Source: an uncultured Flavobacteriales bacterium (GTDB taxonomy: Bacteria > Bacteroidota > Bacteroidia > Flavobacteriales_G > Salibacteraceae). Taken from it: 48,257 nucleotides of DNA. A program made the translations under genes and the position numbers. The notes under the pieces were generated by a model. It worked only from the letters and a program-made list of their open reading frames with translations. It had not been told where the DNA came from and searched no databases. Shown piece after piece: positions 1 to 8,287 of the stretch. The stretch lies in assembly GCA_913045895.1 (NCBI GenBank), contig CAJWSQ010000002.1, positions 1-48,257 of the forward strand, in the 5' to 3' direction. Within the stretch, counting starts at the first letter, position 1. The number at the start of each line of letters is the position of its first letter.

Positions 1-8
1 ATATTCAT

Positions 9-776
9 ATGACTATATCGAAAAAAGCCATTTTATTTTTATTCTCTACACTAATCACTTGCAGTCAGTTAGTAGCTCAAGTAGCAGGAGGTAAAGAACA
101 AAAACTCTTCGACATGTACGTTATGGGCGAGTATGAAAAATGCGCTGACAGAGCTATGAAAATGACTGAGAATGATAAAACAAAATATGATTCAGAACCA
201 TACTTGTATGTTGCTCTCAGCATGTTGAAAATTAATGACGATCCCGAATTAGCTGAATACTATCCAGATGCATTAAGAGATGCGTTAAAATATGCTGCTA
301 AATTCACTAAGCGCGATGATCGCTTAAGAGACAAAGAGGAAGAATATATCTTAGACCAGAACATGGATCACATCAACATGTTTAAGGAAATTGCACTACG
401 TGAAGGGAAAGGATATTTTGTGCAGGAAGATTATCGCAAAGCTGTGTATTACTATAAGTTAGGTCAAAAAATTGATCCAAGAGACCCTGTAATGCAAATG
501 ATTAAAGGTGTAGGTGACCTATATTCAAGAAATACACGTACCGGACAAGAGGAGATTGATGAAGCCATAGCTAAGTTTAAAGAACAAGCTCAAAACGGAA
601 CATTTGAAAAAAATGAAAGTACAGTAATGGCTTTCGAAGATGCTTTCATTTACTACGGAGAATACCTAAAAGAAAAGGGAGACCGTACTGAGGCTCAAAT
701 GGTAGCCAAGCTAGCTCGTGAATTAGACCCAAAGAATGCGAAATTTGAACGTCTACAAGAAAATGTAGGTGGATAA
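9..776 (+). CDS. Exported TPR-like protein, function unknown
   Basis: This is a 255-residue protein with an N-terminal signal peptide: a basic start, a hydrophobic stretch to about residue 20, and a likely cleavage after the VAQ motif near residue 24. The remainder is helical with tetratricopeptide-like pairs; a clear one runs around residues 135-160 (GKGYFVQEDYRKAVYYYKLG), and a last helix pair lies near 215-245. It therefore probably acts as a periplasmic or envelope scaffold. No catalytic motif is visible. It ends in a strong hairpin terminator before trmD, so it is not co-transcribed with it. The start lies 8 bases from the window edge, so its promoter and upstream neighbour cannot be seen, and an earlier start cannot be excluded. 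Confidence 0.75.
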   Translation: MTISKKAILFLFSTLITCSQLVAQVAGGKEQKLFDMYVMGEYEKCADRAMKMTENDKTKYDSEPYLYVALSMLKINDDPELAEYYPDALRDALKYAAKFTKRDDRLRDKEEEYILDQNMDHINMFKEIALREGKGYFVQEDYRKAVYYYKLGQKIDPRDPVMQMIKGVGDLYSRNTRTGQEEIDEAIAKFKEQAQNGTFEKNESTVMAFEDAFIYYGEYLKEKGDRTEAQMVAKLARELDPKNAKFERLQENVGG

Positions 777-807
777 TTTTCGTCCATATATTCTTAAATG
801 ATTTATA

Positions 808-843
808 AAAGCCCTCTCAGTTTACTGGAGGGCTTTATTTTTG
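808..843 (+). terminator. Intrinsic terminator after the TPR gene
   Basis: A 9-bp perfect stem (808-816 with 828-836), extended by a CAG/CTG pair with one bulged T and a TTTA loop, is followed by a T-rich tail. The tail also contains the trmD -7 element, so termination and initiation are packed together. Confidence 0.8.
836..843 (+). promoter_or_regulatory. Putative -7 element of trmD (TATTTTTG)
   Basis: This matches the Bacteroidetes -7 consensus TAnnTTTG. Its last G lies only 5 bases before the trmD ATG at 849, so the transcript would be leaderless or nearly so. No good -33 TTTG was identified because the terminator stem occupies that region. Confidence 0.45.
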
Positions 844-848
844 CACAC

Positions 849-1529
849 ATGCGAATAGATGTGGTTTCCATATTACCTCAGTTAATGCAAAGTTGGTTTG
901 CTGATTCGATCATGAAGAGAGCTATAGATAAAAGCTTGGTTGAAATCCATTTTCATGACCCCAGAGACTATACCAAGGATAAGCACAAAAAAGTTGATGA
1001 TTATCAATTTGGTGGTGGTGCTGGTATGGTTATGATGGTTGAGCCTCTTGCTCTACTTTTAGATGAATTAAAAGCGAAGAGGAAATATGATGCTATCATC
1101 TACATGACACCAGACGGCATACCTTTTAAGCAACAAATAGCTAATCGGTTCAGTCAATTTGAGAACATTGCAATAGTTTGTGGTCATTACAAGGGTATCG
1201 ATCAGCGCATCAGAGACCATTACATCACCCATGAGATATCAATTGGTGATTATGTACTATCTGGAGGAGAACTTGCCGCAGCAGTCGTTTCGGATGCCAT
1301 CATCCGATTAATTCCAGGTGTATTAAATGATGGAACCTCTGCATTGACCGATTCTTTTCAAGATGGACTATTAGCTCCTCCTGTTTACACTAGACCTGCA
1401 GAGTATAATGGATGGAAAGTTCCCGAGATACTTACAAGTGGAAATTTAAAAGGCATTGATGATTGGCGTCATCAACAAGCTGTAGAACGAACAAAACAAC
1501 GCAGACCCGATATATTAGGGGATGAATAA
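849..1529 (+). CDS. trmD: tRNA (guanine-N1)-methyltransferase TrmD
   Basis: It methylates N1 of G37 in tRNAs that read codons starting with C or G, using S-adenosylmethionine, and so prevents frameshifting. The 226-residue length is typical. Visible family motifs are GGGAGM at 55-60, CGHYKGID at 111-118, EISIGDYVLSGGELA at 129-143 (the trefoil-knot SAM site) and TDSF with the likely catalytic Asp168, followed by the PVYTRP motif. The ATG at 849 was chosen over an in-frame start at 798 because the latter would place the upstream terminator inside the gene. rplS follows after 87 bases, as in many bacteria where trmD and rplS are linked. Confidence 0.97.
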   Translation: MRIDVVSILPQLMQSWFADSIMKRAIDKSLVEIHFHDPRDYTKDKHKKVDDYQFGGGAGMVMMVEPLALLLDELKAKRKYDAIIYMTPDGIPFKQQIANRFSQFENIAIVCGHYKGIDQRIRDHYITHEISIGDYVLSGGELAAAVVSDAIIRLIPGVLNDGTSALTDSFQDGLLAPPVYTRPAEYNGWKVPEILTSGNLKGIDDWRHQQAVERTKQRRPDILGDE

Positions 1530-1556
1530 AAAAAACAATAAATAATTTCGCAAAGG

Positions 1557-1589
1557 TTGTGCAATATTGATTTTGTTTCCCTAATATTG
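1557..1589 (+). promoter_or_regulatory. Putative rplS promoter
   Basis: TTG at 1557-1559, a 22-base spacer and TAATATTG at 1582-1589 (one mismatch to TAnnTTTG) lie 27 bases before the rplS ATG. Confidence 0.4.
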
Positions 1590-1616
1590 CAGGCTCAAAA
1601 TTCAAAGGCATTCAAG

Positions 1617-1967
1617 ATGGATCAGAGACTTATAGAATTAACAAAAGAAGTTAGTCATACTAACGAATTGCCTGATTTTAAATCCGGTGACACCGTTACC
1701 GTACACTATAAAATTAAGGAAGGTGGAAAAGAGCGTATTCAGAATTTCCAAGGCGTTGTTATTCAACGTAAGGGAGCTGGACACACTGAAACATTCACTG
1801 TACGTAAAATTTCTAGTGGTGTTGGTGTAGAGCGTATTTTCCCAGTTTCATCTCCTTTTATCGACAAAATCGATATCAATAAGGTTGGTGTAGTACGCAG
1901 ATCTCGCATTTTCTACTTACGTGGATTACGCGGTAAAGCTGCTCGTATCAAAGAGAAAAGATTCTAG
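1617..1967 (+). CDS. rplS: 50S ribosomal protein L19
   Basis: This 116-residue protein is a structural component of the large subunit at the 30S-50S interface. It has the standard L19 features: [15 protein letters not shown] near residues 22-36, the [12 protein letters not shown] segment, and the C-terminal basic [19 protein letters not shown] region. The start at 1617 (MDQRLIEL) matches the family. An in-frame extension to 1557 would run through the promoter and adds no family sequence. A perfect-looking terminator follows directly. Confidence 0.98.
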   Translation: MDQRLIELTKEVSHTNELPDFKSGDTVTVHYKIKEGGKERIQNFQGVVIQRKGAGHTETFTVRKISSGVGVERIFPVSSPFIDKIDINKVGVVRRSRIFYLRGLRGKAARIKEKRF

Positions 1968-1994
1968 TCGTTTAGACAACTTCATAATGAATTG

Positions 1995-2025
1995 AAGCTT
2001 CGCACCAAGTGCGGAGCTTTTTTTA
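1995..2025 (+). terminator. rplS terminator
   Basis: An 11-bp stem (AAGCTTCGCAC with GTGCGGAGCTT, one mismatch), CAA loop and a run of seven T. Confidence 0.85.
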
Positions 2026-2074
2026 TGAACTCTTTTAAAGCACTCCCTTGGTCTAATCACTAACTTTTAGTCAT

Positions 2075-2106
2075 AAAAAAAGCCCTTGAAAATAAATTCA
2101 AGGACT
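2075..2106 (-). terminator. Terminator of the guaA-to-cytochrome operon
   Basis: Read on the minus strand, a stem of AGtCCTTGAA with TTCAAGGgCT (one mismatch) is followed by TTTTTTT. It lies 28 bases past the last gene of the operon. Confidence 0.8.
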
Positions 2107-2133
2107 CATATTATCCAATCTGACTATTACGAA

Positions 2134-2595
2134 TTACTTCGAAATTTTCAACTTATTGATTTTTTTAATTGGTCCAGTACAAAAAGATTGATGACATGTT
2201 ACACAAGCATCAACTGTTTCATTGTATGTCTCAATATCTGGATTATTGATGGTTTTCTCTAAATGGGCAAGAAAGGCTGATGCCATACCATCAAAAGTAT
2301 TTTTCTTCTCTCCCATTGGTTTGGTAGATTGAGCCGTTTTAATGGCTTCAAAATCCCATTTTAATGAATCTGGAATTGGCTGTCCAGCTTCTATGTACGA
2401 TTTAGCAGCTTTTAGCTGATCATGCATTTGAAGCATTAATCCAGTTAACTCACTTGTTTTACGTACGCGAGCCACACTTGCTCCAGGATTAGACTCTGTA
2501 GCAGTTTCAGCCTTTGTTTGAACTTGTTCTTCAGTATTTGAAGAACAAGCCCAAACCAAAAAGCCAATACTTAATATTGAGAGTGTCTTTTTCAT
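2134..2595 (-). CDS. CXXCH-containing lipoprotein (cytochrome c-like)
   Basis: This is a 153-residue lipoprotein with a lipobox (LVWAC, acylated Cys17) and a low-complexity linker to about residue 45. A helical domain carries a single C-terminal heme-c motif CVTCH at 131-135, followed by a further Cys at 138. One heme motif near the C-terminus after a helix bundle resembles the cytochrome c-prime arrangement, but I cannot confirm the family. It would sit in the periplasm as an electron carrier or sensor. It is the last gene of the operon and starts 1 base after the DUF4920 lipoprotein. hemF upstream in the same operon fits a heme theme. Function is inferred. Confidence 0.7.
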   Translation of the reverse strand: MKKTLSILSIGFLVWACSSNTEEQVQTKAETATESNPGASVARVRKTSELTGLMLQMHDQLKAAKSYIEAGQPIPDSLKWDFEAIKTAQSTKPMGEKKNTFDGMASAFLAHLEKTINNPDIETYNETVDACVTCHQSFCTGPIKKINKLKISK

Positions 2596-2596
2596 C

Positions 2597-3136
2597 TTAC
2601 TTTACAAGAACACCGCTAGCTTCAAATGCTAACTTTACTTTAGGTTCTGTAATTTGTGCAATGCTATCTGCGTCAGCACCTGCATCTTCAGCATAATGCT
2701 TAAGCTCGTCAACTGAAATGGTATCTCTAAATACCTTACCAGAAACTACCGTTTCGTGACCATCTGCATTAAGAGGAACAAAAAATTCATAGTCTTTAAA
2801 TCTAACCATCATTTCCTGATCAGATTCACCCATGTCTAATGTCATCCAACACCCTTTTGCTTTACAACACTCATTGATATTTGTTGAAAGTGTTGTATAA
2901 AGCGTGTCGCCATCAAATGACTCTAATTGAGCTAATAATTCAGCTGGTCCAACAGCTTTAGAAGCATCAAATTCAGCTCCTGCAACATAAGGATAAGTTA
3001 CTTCCTCAGTTTCGGTTTCGTGCTCGGTATGAGCTTCCTGCTCTGTTGCTTCTTCTTGAGATTTTTCTTCGTGATTTGCGTCTCCACAAGAAGCCACAAA
3101 AAAGGCCAAAGCCAATGGTAAAATAAGTTTTCTCAT
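2597..3136 (-). CDS. DUF4920-type lipoprotein
   Basis: This is a 179-residue lipoprotein (lipobox FFVASC, Cys17) with a Glu/His-rich linker at residues 22-47 that could bind metal. The C-terminal domain has the CCKAKGCWMTL signature (Cys90, Cys91, Cys96, Trp98) that I associate with the DUF4920 family of Bacteroidetes. No biochemical role is known to me. The Cys triad next to Trp-Met suggests metal binding or redox chemistry in the periplasm. It follows hemF by 10 bases and precedes the CXXCH lipoprotein by 1 base, so the two lipoproteins are almost certainly co-translated. Confidence 0.7.
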   Translation of the reverse strand: MRKLILPLALAFFVASCGDANHEEKSQEEATEQEAHTEHETETEEVTYPYVAGAEFDASKAVGPAELLAQLESFDGDTLYTTLSTNINECCKAKGCWMTLDMGESDQEMMVRFKDYEFFVPLNADGHETVVSGKVFRDTISVDELKHYAEDAGADADSIAQITEPKVKLAFEASGVLVK

Positions 3137-3146
3137 ATCTGATATA

Positions 3147-4055
3147 TTACGCGTTCAAATCTACCCAATTAATTCCTTTCTGCAACATACTCAAGGTTTT
3201 GCCTTCGGCCGATTCATCATCAACTTGTACATTATATTGCCAAGAAGCTAATTCAGGTAAACTCATTAAAATACTTTCAATTCTCCCTGAAGTATCTAAT
3301 CCAAACTTGGTTCCTTTATCGTAAACCAAATTGAATTCTACATATCTACCTCGTCTTATCAATTGCCAGTTTTTTTCTTCCTCATTGTAAGTCTCATCTT
3401 TATGAGCTGCCATAAATCGAGTATAAATTGGAGCGAAAGCACTGCCAACGTCTTTTACAAAATCAAAGATTTGTTGCTTGGTAAGCTTCTCCGATTCTTT
3501 TAAACGATCAAAGAAAATACCACCAATTCCTCGAGTTTCATCACGATGAGGAATAAAGAAGTAGTCATCTGCCCACTTTTTGAATTTTGGATAAAAGTCC
3601 GCATCGTATTTATCGCATACAGTTTTCAACTGCTGATGAAAATACTGAGCATCTTCTTTTACAACATAATGTGGTGTTAAATCAATTCCTCCACCAAACC
3701 AATAGGTTCCATCTTCTAACTCGAAATACCTTGTATTCATATGAATAATAGGAACTTTCGGACTAATCGGATGAATGACAATACTTACACCAGTTGCCAA
3801 AAACTGATTGGATTGAACTCCTAAGGCATTCTGAATTTTTTCTGGGAGTGTTCCTTCAACTGCTGAGAAGTTAACACCTCCTTTTTCAAGTACATTACCA
3901 TGTTGAATTATGCGGGTTCTACCTCCGCCTCCACCTGGTCTTTCCCAGAAATCTTCTTGAAATTTCGCTTTTCCGTCTTCTTGTTCCAAAGCCATGCAAA
4001 TAGAATCTTGCAATGACTTAAACCAATCAATTATCTCTTCTTTCTGAACTGACAT
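3147..4055 (-). CDS. hemF: Oxygen-dependent coproporphyrinogen III oxidase
   Basis: It converts coproporphyrinogen III to protoporphyrinogen IX with O2 in the cytoplasm, a late step of heme synthesis. The 302-residue length is normal. Diagnostic segments are the Gly-rich WERPGGGGGRTRII at 37-50, PIIHMNTRYFE near 103, FGGGIDLTPHYV near 119, and HRDETRGIGGIFFD near 171. The ATG directly abuts the stop of the LysM gene (TAAATG), indicating coupling. Use of the aerobic enzyme implies an oxygen-using organism. Confidence 0.96.
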   Translation of the reverse strand: MSVQKEEIIDWFKSLQDSICMALEQEDGKAKFQEDFWERPGGGGGRTRIIQHGNVLEKGGVNFSAVEGTLPEKIQNALGVQSNQFLATGVSIVIHPISPKVPIIHMNTRYFELEDGTYWFGGGIDLTPHYVVKEDAQYFHQQLKTVCDKYDADFYPKFKKWADDYFFIPHRDETRGIGGIFFDRLKESEKLTKQQIFDFVKDVGSAFAPIYTRFMAAHKDETYNEEEKNWQLIRRGRYVEFNLVYDKGTKFGLDTSGRIESILMSLPELASWQYNVQVDDESAEGKTLSMLQKGINWVDLNA

Positions 4056-5870
4056 TTATTTCACTAACTCTAGTTCGTAGTCTTTAATGTGATAGATAAA
4101 CATCCCTTGATTTTCGTAACCGGATTCGGCTCCAACTTGAATAAAATCAAAGTTTGTTGTTACACCTTGCCACTTTAATTCTGGCAAATGTTTATCAACA
4201 TAAGGCCCATAAGCCATTAAGGCTTTGCCAAAATAATAACTAACATCAAAGCCAAGCATCGAAAACTCGGTTGGCTCGGCTTGGTACCTATTTCTGTATG
4301 ATCTGATGAAATCTCGCATTGATTCATCTTGATAATTGACGTAACGAATAGTTGCTACGTGTATATCTAGATTCATCCAATAAGAGGTTTCTAAGTTGTC
4401 GTAAGTTGACCATTTTTCAGGACCAAAAATGCTAAATGTTATACCTCTTCTTGAAAGATAAACGTCATTTAAAACCGTTAACAACTCACTAACGTATGCT
4501 TGATTTTCGCTGATCATCACAATGTTGTAATGTGTTGAATCTTTTAGCGTTTTTAAAATACGTTGCTTAGAAACAGTGTACATCGGAAACTCATTTATAG
4601 TATCCGTTCTACCCATTTCAATCAATGTCTGATTAGCATGTTTCTTAAACAGCTTAGCATTATCTTGCTCAGCAAATCGAGCAGTATTCAGGAACACCAA
4701 ATTTGAATCTGCAAACTTGTTTACAACATATTTGGCCAAATGGATAATCTGAGCTGGTTCGCCCGGATACACCTTAATGGTTTTAGATTTATCCAATAAT
4801 ACTCGAGAAGATATTTTTACTGGAGACACTACAGGAATATCAAATTGCTGTGCAAATTGACTCACATACTCGTAATTGGTTCTGTAAAGAGGGCCAACAA
4901 ACAAATCAAATGTATGCATGGAATCTTGAGCCATTAGAGCTTTAATCGTATCCATGTTATTTTGAGTGTCGAAGAAATAAACTTCAGCCCAAAAGTTGGT
5001 ATCGTTCTTTAATGAATCTAACCCCAACTTGGTTCCCCAGTAATAATCTAATGCAATTTTAGATTTAGGGTTTACATAGCCATCTTCGTGTTTAACGGTA
5101 TCATCAACAGTTGAGTAAAACGGTAGAAATACCCCAATTTTGAAAGCTTCTTTTTGAATCCAATTTTCTTCCCGGATAGAATCTTCTAACAACTCTACTT
5201 GACGGTTTACAACAAAATATTTTGGATTTTGCTTAGGAACACGAATCGCAGCTCCTACTTTTAATCCTTCAGGCAATCCGTTGTTTACCAATTGTAATGA
5301 ATCTATACTAACGTTGTATAGTTTTGAAAGCGAATAAAGGGTTTCTTTTGGCTTTACAATGTGAAACTGCAAACTGTCTTCACGAGCAAATTTGATACTT
5401 TTCTCATCTGCTTCTTTACTTTGAGTGTATGGAATTTTAAGCACCATACCGATATCTAGTCCATCTTTAACCTCAGGATTAAGCTCTTCGATTTCTTTAA
5501 TATCGATAGCGTATTTTTTAGATAACGAGTAAAGCGTTTGTTGTTTCTCAACTGTATGGTAAATCGTATCGCGCTTGATAGAAATCTCACTTTTCTTGAT
5601 CTCTTTCTTATCTATCTCATCTAACGGTATACGCAAAGTTTGACCAATCTTTAACCCACTTATATCCACGTTTGGGTTAGCTTGAACAATGGCATCAACG
5701 GTTACAGCGTATTTTATAGAAATAGCATAGAGGGTTTGCCCCTGCTCAACTAAGTGCACGTAATACTTACCAGACTTATCTTTTACAACTTCAGGTAATT
5801 CCTGTGCATATGAATGCAGAGAAGCTGAAATTAAAAAGATGCTTAAAAAAAACAGTTTAAATATTCTCAT
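4056..5870 (-). CDS. Triple-LysM protein with periplasmic-binding-protein domain
   Basis: This 604-residue secreted protein has a signal peptide ending in SYAQ near residue 23. Three LysM repeats (about 34-80, 103-148 and 169-213, each with a QTLYxxS or ETLYSLS core and a LxIGxxLxIP end) bind peptidoglycan. From about residue 240 (FKIGVFLPFYS) a type-1 periplasmic-binding-protein fold follows, as in receptor or ABC-substrate domains. It may be a cell-wall-anchored sensor or binding protein, but no ligand can be named. The ATG at 5870 overlaps the guaA stop as TAATG, so I prefer it over a GTG three codons earlier. The fusion next to guaA is, to my knowledge, common in Flavobacteriales. Confidence 0.85.
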   Translation of the reverse strand: MRIFKLFFLSIFLISASLHSYAQELPEVVKDKSGKYYVHLVEQGQTLYAISIKYAVTVDAIVQANPNVDISGLKIGQTLRIPLDEIDKKEIKKSEISIKRDTIYHTVEKQQTLYSLSKKYAIDIKEIEELNPEVKDGLDIGMVLKIPYTQSKEADEKSIKFAREDSLQFHIVKPKETLYSLSKLYNVSIDSLQLVNNGLPEGLKVGAAIRVPKQNPKYFVVNRQVELLEDSIREENWIQKEAFKIGVFLPFYSTVDDTVKHEDGYVNPKSKIALDYYWGTKLGLDSLKNDTNFWAEVYFFDTQNNMDTIKALMAQDSMHTFDLFVGPLYRTNYEYVSQFAQQFDIPVVSPVKISSRVLLDKSKTIKVYPGEPAQIIHLAKYVVNKFADSNLVFLNTARFAEQDNAKLFKKHANQTLIEMGRTDTINEFPMYTVSKQRILKTLKDSTHYNIVMISENQAYVSELLTVLNDVYLSRRGITFSIFGPEKWSTYDNLETSYWMNLDIHVATIRYVNYQDESMRDFIRSYRNRYQAEPTEFSMLGFDVSYYFGKALMAYGPYVDKHLPELKWQGVTTNFDFIQVGAESGYENQGMFIYHIKDYELELVK

Positions 5871-7396
5871 TATTCCCACTCAATGGTTGCTGGTGGCTTA
5901 GAGCTTATGTCGTAAACTACGCGGTTTATTCCTTTTACTTTGTTAATGATTTCGTTTGAGATCTTTGCTAAAAAGTCGTAAGGCAAATGACACCAATCTG
6001 CTGTCATTCCATCGGTAGAAGCTACAGCTCTTAACGCAACAGCTTTCTCATATGTTCTTTCATCACCCATCACACCAACAGATTGAACAGGTAATAAAAT
6101 CACACCAGCTTGCCAAACATCGTCATACAAACCATGATTTTTCAATCCATTAATAAAGATTGAATCGGCTTCTTGCAACAACTGAACTTTTTCAGCAGTG
6201 ATATCTCCTAAGATTCGAATGGCAAGACCTGGACCAGGGAATGGATGACGGCCTAGAAGCTCTTCTGGTAAACCCATTTCGCGACCAACTCTTCTAACCT
6301 CATCTTTAAAAAGTGATTTTAAAGGTTCAACCACTTTCAATTTCATGAAATCAGGTAAACCACCAACATTGTGGTGAGATTTAATAGTTGCTGAAGGCCC
6401 TTTAACACTCACGCTTTCTATAACGTCAGGATAAATAGTTCCTTGTGCTAACCATTTAACATCTTCTAATTGACCTGCTTCTTCATCAAACACCTCGATG
6501 AATACACGACCAATAATTTTTCTTTTTGTTTCAGGATCTGATACTCCTGCTAATTCAGAATAAAACTCATTCTTTGAATCAACACCTTTTACGTTTAAGC
6601 CTAACCCTTCGTATTGTTTCAATACTTGTTCAAACTCATCTTTTCGTAAAAGTCCGTTATCAACGAAAATACAATGCAAGTTATCTCCAATAGCTTCATT
6701 CAAAAGCATAGCAGCAACAGAGCTATCAACTCCACCGCTCAAGCCTAGAACAACTCTATCGTTTCCTATTTGAGCTCTTAATTCTTCAATTGTTGTTTCA
6801 ACAAAAGAAGCTGGAGTCCAATCTTGAGCACAGCCACAAATATCAACCAAGAAGTTTTGTAGCAACTGTTTACCATCTACAGAGTGATACACTTCCGGAT
6901 GAAATTGAATTCCATATGTATTCTCACCTTTTACATGATATCCAGCTACTTTAACATCATTTGTACTACAAACAATTTCAAAATTATCTGGAATATTTTT
7001 GATGGTATCACCATGCGACATCCACACTTGTGATTCACGAGGAATAGATTTCATCAATGGATTGTCAGTAATCAAACTCAAATTAGCACGACCATATTCT
7101 CTAATCGTACTGCGTACAACTTCTCCTCCATTTGATTGAGCTAGGAATTGAGCACCATAGCAAACACCTAACAAAGGAAGTTTACCTCTAAATGGAGTTA
7201 AATCTGGAACAGGAGCTTGTTTATCATATACTGAAAACGGGCTACCAGATAAGATAACACCTTTAAAAGATTCATCTATTTCAGGGTAATCGTTGAAAGG
7301 ATGGATTTCGCAGTAAACATTTAATTCGCGGACTCTTCTTGCTATAAGCTGAGTGTATTGCGAACCGAAGTCGAGAATGAGTACTTTTTCTTGCAT
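5870..7396 (-). CDS. guaA: GMP synthase (glutamine-hydrolysing)
   Basis: It aminates XMP to GMP using glutamine and ATP. Residues 1-190 are the class I glutamine amidotransferase: GVCYGAQ holds the nucleophile Cys and FHPEVYHS the His/Glu of the triad. The ATP-pyrophosphatase domain follows, with P-loop [13 protein letters not shown] near 219-231. The C-terminal dimerisation domain ends with [11 protein letters not shown], as in all bacterial GuaA. The ATG at 7396 ([11 protein letters not shown]) fits the family. A TTG two codons upstream overlaps the putative -7 element and is less likely. It heads the five-gene operon. Confidence 0.98.
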   Translation of the reverse strand: MQEKVLILDFGSQYTQLIARRVRELNVYCEIHPFNDYPEIDESFKGVILSGSPFSVYDKQAPVPDLTPFRGKLPLLGVCYGAQFLAQSNGGEVVRSTIREYGRANLSLITDNPLMKSIPRESQVWMSHGDTIKNIPDNFEIVCSTNDVKVAGYHVKGENTYGIQFHPEVYHSVDGKQLLQNFLVDICGCAQDWTPASFVETTIEELRAQIGNDRVVLGLSGGVDSSVAAMLLNEAIGDNLHCIFVDNGLLRKDEFEQVLKQYEGLGLNVKGVDSKNEFYSELAGVSDPETKRKIIGRVFIEVFDEEAGQLEDVKWLAQGTIYPDVIESVSVKGPSATIKSHHNVGGLPDFMKLKVVEPLKSLFKDEVRRVGREMGLPEELLGRHPFPGPGLAIRILGDITAEKVQLLQEADSIFINGLKNHGLYDDVWQAGVILLPVQSVGVMGDERTYEKAVALRAVASTDGMTADWCHLPYDFLAKISNEIINKVKGINRVVYDISSKPPATIEWE

Positions 7397-7399
7397 GTG

Positions 7400-7407
7400 C
7401 AAATGTA
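7400..7407 (-). promoter_or_regulatory. Putative guaA -7 element (TACATTTG)
   Basis: A perfect TAnnTTTG on the minus strand ends 3 bases before the guaA ATG, predicting a leaderless mRNA. Possible -33 TTG motifs lie 16 or 25 bases further upstream, neither at the ideal spacing. Confidence 0.4.
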
Positions 7408-7585
7408 GAATTTCGGGCTAATTCAATGCCTTCAAAAATGAATTTGAGTAAACTCATTTATCCACATGATATCAATAAACAAACCAATTTAATAAATCGA
7501 AAAATAAAATTTAGATCGATTTTATATAGCAATACGAACTCCCTCCTGTATAAACTAGTTGTATTCAGCTATTTACACTAGCTTA

Positions 7586-7618
7586 TTTTGCTATTTTTGA
7601 TAGAACTTACTATTTTCG
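7586..7618 (+). promoter_or_regulatory. Putative promoter of the 7652 lipoprotein gene
   Basis: TTTTG at 7586-7590, a 20-base spacer and TATTTTCG at 7611-7618 (one mismatch to TAnnTTTG) lie 33 bases before the ATG. The rest of the 255-base gap from 7397 is AT-rich with no ORF or hairpin I can support. Confidence 0.45.
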
Positions 7619-7651
7619 TGCAACTTAATATCCGAACTAAACTTATTAGCT

Positions 7652-8194
7652 ATGAGAATTAAATACAGAATTGGACTACTTGCTTTAGCTCTTTCTTTCA
7701 CTTTTATGTCGTGTGAAGAGATAGAAGAATTGACACAAATTGAAATTGATACTGAAGTTTCAGAAACGGTAAACATCGTTATTCCTGATGACAGCTTAAC
7801 TAATTTTGAAGGAACTTCAACAATTAAGCTTGAAAACAGCGAAGAAATGAATCAGTACTTACTAGATCTGAAAGATCTGAATGTCACTAAAATTTCATAC
7901 AAGATCACAAACTATATGGGTCCAGATGAAGGTACACTTTCTGGAAATCTATTCTTTGAAGAGATGGGGTTTGAATTAGATATACCAGAAACTCAATTGA
8001 AAGAAACATCAGATAATGAAATCCTAAATACTATTGATGCAACTGACGAGCAACTTGATCAGATTGCATCTTACTTGATTGCTAGCAAACAAGCTACTCT
8101 CACAGCTAGAGGAGAAGTAAGTGAAGCTCCTATGGAGTTTGATTTTACAATTATCGCTGCTCTTTCAGCTACTGCTGAATTAGAGAAAGATTAA
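7652..8194 (+). CDS. Putative lipoprotein, unknown function
   Basis: This 180-residue protein starts with a signal sequence and lipobox (TFMSC, Cys21), followed by an acidic linker. The mature part is rich in Glu, Asp, Thr and Ile, with alternating hydrophobic residues suggesting a beta-sandwich. An acidic region at about 105-140 is helical. I recognise no family. It has its own predicted promoter and a strong terminator, so it is a monocistronic unit. Confidence 0.7.
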   Translation: MRIKYRIGLLALALSFTFMSCEEIEELTQIEIDTEVSETVNIVIPDDSLTNFEGTSTIKLENSEEMNQYLLDLKDLNVTKISYKITNYMGPDEGTLSGNLFFEEMGFELDIPETQLKETSDNEILNTIDATDEQLDQIASYLIASKQATLTARGEVSEAPMEFDFTIIAALSATAELEKD

Positions 8195-8213
8195 CTGAAA
8201 TAACATATTACAT

Positions 8214-8251
8214 AAAAAAATCCGATGTGGTTTCACATCGGATTTTTTTTT
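8214..8251 (+). terminator. Terminator (bidirectional) after the 7652 gene
   Basis: A perfect 9-bp stem (8221-8229 with 8234-8242), GTTT loop, is flanked by A7 and T9. It can stop transcription from both directions. Confidence 0.9.
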
Positions 8252-8287
8252 GACTTTCTCATAGGCTATTTAGAGAAGGAGTCTTAA

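Noticed and set aside
798-848. Longer trmD N-terminus
   Set aside because: The extra 17 codons cover the terminator hairpin and -7 element; the family starts at 849.
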